NCBI RefSeq assembly: GCF_000767465.1
Contig: NZ_CP009291.1
Location: 2,708,501-2,772,500, forward strand
Length of the DNA: 64,000 bases
From: Novosphingobium pentaromativorans US6-1
GTDB lineage: Bacteria; Pseudomonadota; Alphaproteobacteria; Sphingomonadales; Sphingomonadaceae
Direction of reading: 5' to 3'
Shown here: one piece after another, positions 61,220 through 64,000 of the stretch
How positions within the stretch are numbered: the stretch's first letter is position 1
Layout: each line of letters begins with the position of its first letter
Notes under the pieces: generated by a model
The model's database searches: none
What the model was told of the DNA's origin: nothing
The model's input: the letters and a program-made list of their open reading frames with translations, nothing else
Made by a program: the position numbers and the translations under genes

Positions 61220-61924
61220 ATGAACCAGATCCGCAATATCGTGATCCTCACAGGTGCCGGGGTTTCGGCCGAAAGCGGCATCGACACCTTCCGCGATGCC
61301 GGCGGTTTGTGGGAGCAGCACCGGGTCGAGGACGTGGCGACGCCCGAGGCATTTGCCCGCGACCCCGAGCTTGTCCTGCGCTTCTACGACATGCGGCGCG
61401 AGGCGATTCAGACCAAGCAGCCCAATGCCGCGCACCACGCCCTTGCCCGGCTCGATGCCGAGTGGCGGGGGGAACTGCTGATCGTCACCCAGAACGTCGA
61501 CGACCTGCACGAGCGGGCCGGGGCGACGCGGGTCCTGCACATGCACGGCGAACACCTCAACGCCTGGTGCACTGCCTGCGACGAGCGCTCGCCCTGGACC
61601 GGTCCGTTGCTGGATCGTCCGGCCTGCCCCGAATGCGGGGTGGCCGCGCTGCGGCCCGACGTCGTGTGGTTCGGCGAGATGCCCTATCGTATGGAAGAGA
61701 TCTTCGCGGCCCTGCGCGAGGCGGACCTGTTCGTCTCGATCGGTACTTCGGGCGCGGTCTATCCCGCTGCAGGCTTCGTGCGCAATGCGCGGGAGCTGGG
61801 GGCGGCGACGCTCGAACTCAACCTGGAGCCGAGCCAGGGCAGCAGCTGGTTCGACGAGTCGCGGCACGGCCCGGCGACCGAAGTGGTGCCGGCCTGGGTG
61901 GACGAGCTGCTGACCCGGAAATGA
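61220..61924 (+). CDS. cobB: Sir2-family NAD-dependent protein deacylase (CobB-like)
   Basis: A 234-residue sirtuin. ILTGAGVSAESGIDTFRD binds NAD. TQNVDDLHERAGA and the catalytic histidine in LHMHGEHLNAWC follow. A zinc ribbon is formed by CTACDE and CPECG. FYDMRREAI carries the Tyr and Arg that class III sirtuins use to bind negatively charged acyl groups, so desuccinylation or demalonylation is likely beside deacetylation. It is divergent from dapB. Confidence 0.93.
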   Translation: MNQIRNIVILTGAGVSAESGIDTFRDAGGLWEQHRVEDVATPEAFARDPELVLRFYDMRREAIQTKQPNAAHHALARLDAEWRGELLIVTQNVDDLHERAGATRVLHMHGEHLNAWCTACDERSPWTGPLLDRPACPECGVAALRPDVVWFGEMPYRMEEIFAALREADLFVSIGTSGAVYPAAGFVRNARELGAATLELNLEPSQGSSWFDESRHGPATEVVPAWVDELLTRK

Positions 61925-61943
61925 GCCCGGGGGCGGCGCAGCG

Positions 61944-62717
61944 TCAGGCTGGGAAGCCGCAGCCCTTGCAACCGGGGTCCTTGGCGATTCGCAGCTGGCG
62001 CATCGAGGGGGCGAGGCCGTCGATGAGATGGAGCGTACCGAACTGCGGCTCGCCCAGCGCGGCGCGGCCGGCAAGCAGGACGCGCATGGCATGCATGGCT
62101 GCGAAAGTGCCGACCATGCCGACCATCGCGCCCAGTACGCCGTCGGCGGCACAAGTGTCGCAATCCTCGGCATCGAAGGCATCGCCCACGAAGCAGCGGT
62201 AGCAAGGCTGGTCGGGCAGGTGGCCGGCGAAGTTCGCGACCTGGCCCTGAAATCGTCCCACTGCGGCGCTCGTCAGCGGAAGGCTCAGTTTGACGCAGGC
62301 ATCTGACACCAGCAGGCGAGTCGCGAAGTTGTCACAACCGTCCAGTACGAGGCTCGCGCCGGCGAGGATCTGTGCGACGTTTTCTATTTTTACCCGCTGG
62401 ACGATCGCACGGACCTCAAGGCCAAGATCAAAACGCCGCACCCATTCGGCCGCCGCTTCCGCCTTGGGCTTGCCGATATCAGACGGCGTGAAAATCGTCT
62501 GGCGCTGGAGGTTGCTGACGTCGACGACGTCGTCATCCACCAGGGTCAGTCGGCCTATGCCGGCTGCGGCGAGATATTGAAGGGCAGGACTGCCGATCCC
62601 GCCGCAGCCGACTAACACCACGTGGGCTTCGGCCAGCGCCATCTGTCCCGCACCGCCCACTTCGGGCAGCACGATGTGACGGGCGAACCGCTCGAGTCGA
62701 TCCTGCTTAAGCGTCAT
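61944..62717 (-). CDS. ThiF/MoeB/HesA-family adenylyltransferase
   Basis: A 257-residue E1-like enzyme that adenylates the C terminus of a sulfur-carrier protein such as MoaD or ThiS. VLVGCGGIGSPALQYLAAAG is the ATP-binding loop, and DVSNLQRQTIF and DGCDNFATRLLVSDAC are present. Zinc-type cysteine pairs occur in PCYRCF and at the C terminus (GCKGCG). No moaD or thiS neighbour, so the pathway is open. The stop of the DUF983 gene overlaps its start region by four bases. Confidence 0.9.
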   Translation of the reverse strand: MTLKQDRLERFARHIVLPEVGGAGQMALAEAHVVLVGCGGIGSPALQYLAAAGIGRLTLVDDDVVDVSNLQRQTIFTPSDIGKPKAEAAAEWVRRFDLGLEVRAIVQRVKIENVAQILAGASLVLDGCDNFATRLLVSDACVKLSLPLTSAAVGRFQGQVANFAGHLPDQPCYRCFVGDAFDAEDCDTCAADGVLGAMVGMVGTFAAMHAMRVLLAGRAALGEPQFGTLHLIDGLAPSMRQLRIAKDPGCKGCGFPA

Positions 62718-63145
62718 ACCTGGTCCGAACCTGCCTTTGTGCCCTCATTTTCGGGCAGTCTTTCCTTGCTGAAGCCGTGCAGTCCGTACCACCACTGCGC
62801 GGCGATGACCGCGCCTTTCGAAGGTTGAAGCAAGCCCAGCATCATCACCAGTGCGAGCGGCACCAGGATCGCGAACATGCCGGCGGGGCCCAGGTCGAAG
62901 TCCTTGGACAACGCGATGATCAGCGGCGCCATCAGGTGGCCGGTGACGATGATGGCGATGTAGGCAGGGAAATCGTCGGCGCGTTGCGGGCTCCAGTCGA
63001 CTCCGCAATGCGGACAGGCGTCGAGCGGCTTGAGCCACTTGCGAAACAGCGGCGCTTCCCCGCAGCGGGGGCACCTGCTGCGAATTCCGCGCAGGGCGGC
63101 CTGCCAGAAAGTGGCAGGTAGCGAAGGGGTGAGACCGGGAACCAT
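62714..63145 (-). CDS. DUF983 membrane protein
   Basis: A 143-residue protein. Two cysteine knuckles (SRCPRCGEAPLF and DACPHCGVDW) precede two transmembrane helices (IAIIVTGHLMAPLIIAL and LALVMMLGLLQP). DUF983 proteins are common in alphaproteobacteria and lack a firm function. It overlaps the ThiF-like gene, so they are co-translated. Confidence 0.85.
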   Translation of the reverse strand: MVPGLTPSLPATFWQAALRGIRSRCPRCGEAPLFRKWLKPLDACPHCGVDWSPQRADDFPAYIAIIVTGHLMAPLIIALSKDFDLGPAGMFAILVPLALVMMLGLLQPSKGAVIAAQWWYGLHGFSKERLPENEGTKAGSDQV

Positions 63146-63218
63146 GGGGCCCGCTTAGAGCAGGAGCGAGGCCGGGGAAAGGAAGAAGGCGCGGGGGCTG
63201 GGCAGGCCTGCAGGGCGA

Positions 63219-64000
63219 TCAGTTCTCCTCGACCTGTTCCTCCTCGGCGATCTGCAGGCGATTGCGCCCGCGCGCCTTGGCGACATAGAGCGCCGCATCC
63301 GCCCGTCGTGTCGCATCGCCCAGTTCTGGGAAGCTGCGCAGCGGCGCCAGCCCGCAGGAGAAGGTGACCGGCCAGCTGTCGTGCCCCAGCTCGCTGTCGA
63401 GCGCGACCGAGGCGCGCAGCCGCTCAAGCACCAGGCGGGCCTCGTCGAGCTGGGTGTCGGGGAACAGGACCGCGAATTCCTCGCCGCCCCAGCGCGCCGC
63501 GATGTCGGTACGGCGCAAGCCACCCTCAAGGCGCTTGGCCAACGCGCGTAGCAGCGAGTCGCCGGCGTCGTGGCCGAACTGGTCGTTGATCAGCTTGAAA
63601 TGGTCGATGTCGATGATAGCGAGCACGGCATTGGTCTTGCCCTGCAGGATGCCTTCGGCCGCATCGAGGAAGCCCCTGCGATTGCGGATCCCGGTCAGGG
63701 CATCGCGCTGGGCGGCGGTGATCAGTTGTTCGATCCTGGTCGCGGATTCGTTGGCGGCAGTGGCCACGCCGTGAAGCAGGCGGCCGACGAGATCGGTGCC
63801 GCCGTCGGGAATATGCGAGATGCGCTCACCGTTCTGGATCGCCTCCAGCATCGCGGTTGCGCGCGCGATCGGGGAGAGCAGGCCGTGGATCGCCGCGATC
63901 CCGAGGCCGGTGCCCACCAGTGTCGCCAGGAGCAGGGTGATGAGGGTGACGGGGTGCCATTCACCGGTGACGACCTGGAGGCTGACGCAGGCAATCAGGG
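63219..64000 (-). CDS. Membrane-anchored diguanylate cyclase, 5' end beyond window
   Basis: The frame is open to the right edge, so the N terminus is missing. It reads a transmembrane helix (LITLLLATLVGTGLGIAAI), a HAMP-like linker, then a GGDEF domain. The active-site motif is RWGGEEFAVLF, and RRTD five residues before it is the RxxD inhibitory site, so the cyclase should be active and feedback-controlled by c-di-GMP. FKLINDQFGHDAGDSLLRAL is typical. It ends in an acidic tail. Sensor domain unknown. Confidence 0.93.
   Translation of the reverse strand, partial: LIACVSLQVVTGEWHPVTLITLLLATLVGTGLGIAAIHGLLSPIARATAMLEAIQNGERISHIPDGGTDLVGRLLHGVATAANESATRIEQLITAAQRDALTGIRNRRGFLDAAEGILQGKTNAVLAIIDIDHFKLINDQFGHDAGDSLLRALAKRLEGGLRRTDIAARWGGEEFAVLFPDTQLDEARLVLERLRASVALDSELGHDSWPVTFSCGLAPLRSFPELGDATRRADAALYVAKARGRNRLQIAEEEQVEEN

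Noticed and set aside
1..64000. tRNA genes, CRISPR arrays, insertion sequences or prophage
   Set aside because: No CCA-ended cloverleaf, regularly spaced repeat array, transposase or phage gene was seen on reading both strands.

Overview
The window is GC-rich, gene-dense alphaproteobacterial chromosome, most likely from a sphingomonad (order Sphingomonadales, Novosphingobium/Sphingobium-like). The reasons are: a PhoK-type secreted alkaline phosphatase, a heme operon ending in a Mic60/mitofilin-like gene, many NTGA start/stop overlaps, and small sphingomonad-style lipoproteins. I saw no tRNA or rRNA gene, insertion sequence, prophage or CRISPR array.

Positions 1-24953 form one large flagellar locus. 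The minus-strand operon flbD-fliEFGHIJ (6671 to 1, fliJ cut by the left edge) supplies the MS ring, the rotor protein FliG and the export ATPase module. Flagellin fliC (6929-7753) faces the other way and ends in tandem hairpins. A 0.86 kb non-coding stretch with degenerate repeats and a strong minus-strand terminator separates it from motB-motA. The minus-strand series flgBCDEFGHIJKL (18374 to 10457) encodes rod, hook, P and L rings and hook-filament junction. A textbook sigma-54 site and a cluster of dyads lie upstream of flgB. Divergently, a reduced PomA-like/ExbD-like pair, flgA, flgM, flgN, a separate lytic transglycosylase with its own sigma-54 site, flhA and fliA run on the plus strand. 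The regulatory logic is visible in the DNA: a sigma-54 activator (FlbD-like), two good sigma-54 promoters, FliA with its anti-sigma factor FlgM, and weaker FliA-type promoter candidates before fliC and flgM.

Positions 24954-64000 are ordinary housekeeping chromosome: dsbD-type reductase, PhoK, a UbiH-family hydroxylase, hemC-hemD-mic60, tsaD-gpsA-flippase, envelope proteins (VWA, OmpA, a 30-aa membrane peptide, a helix-hairpin-helix membrane protein), a decayed cupredoxin, an S10 peptidase, a HisKA_2 kinase, uvrB, comM, the rpmH-rnpA-yidD-yidC-engB block, a NUDIX-DUF47 fusion next to a PiT phosphate permease, dapE, a dicarboxylate symporter, nth, dapB, a sirtuin, a ThiF/MoeB protein and a diguanylate cyclase cut by the right edge.

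The best candidates for something new are the reduced second stator-like pair (18590-19806), the NUDIX-DUF47 fusion beside PiT (53308-55458) and the FlgH protein without a lipobox cysteine.
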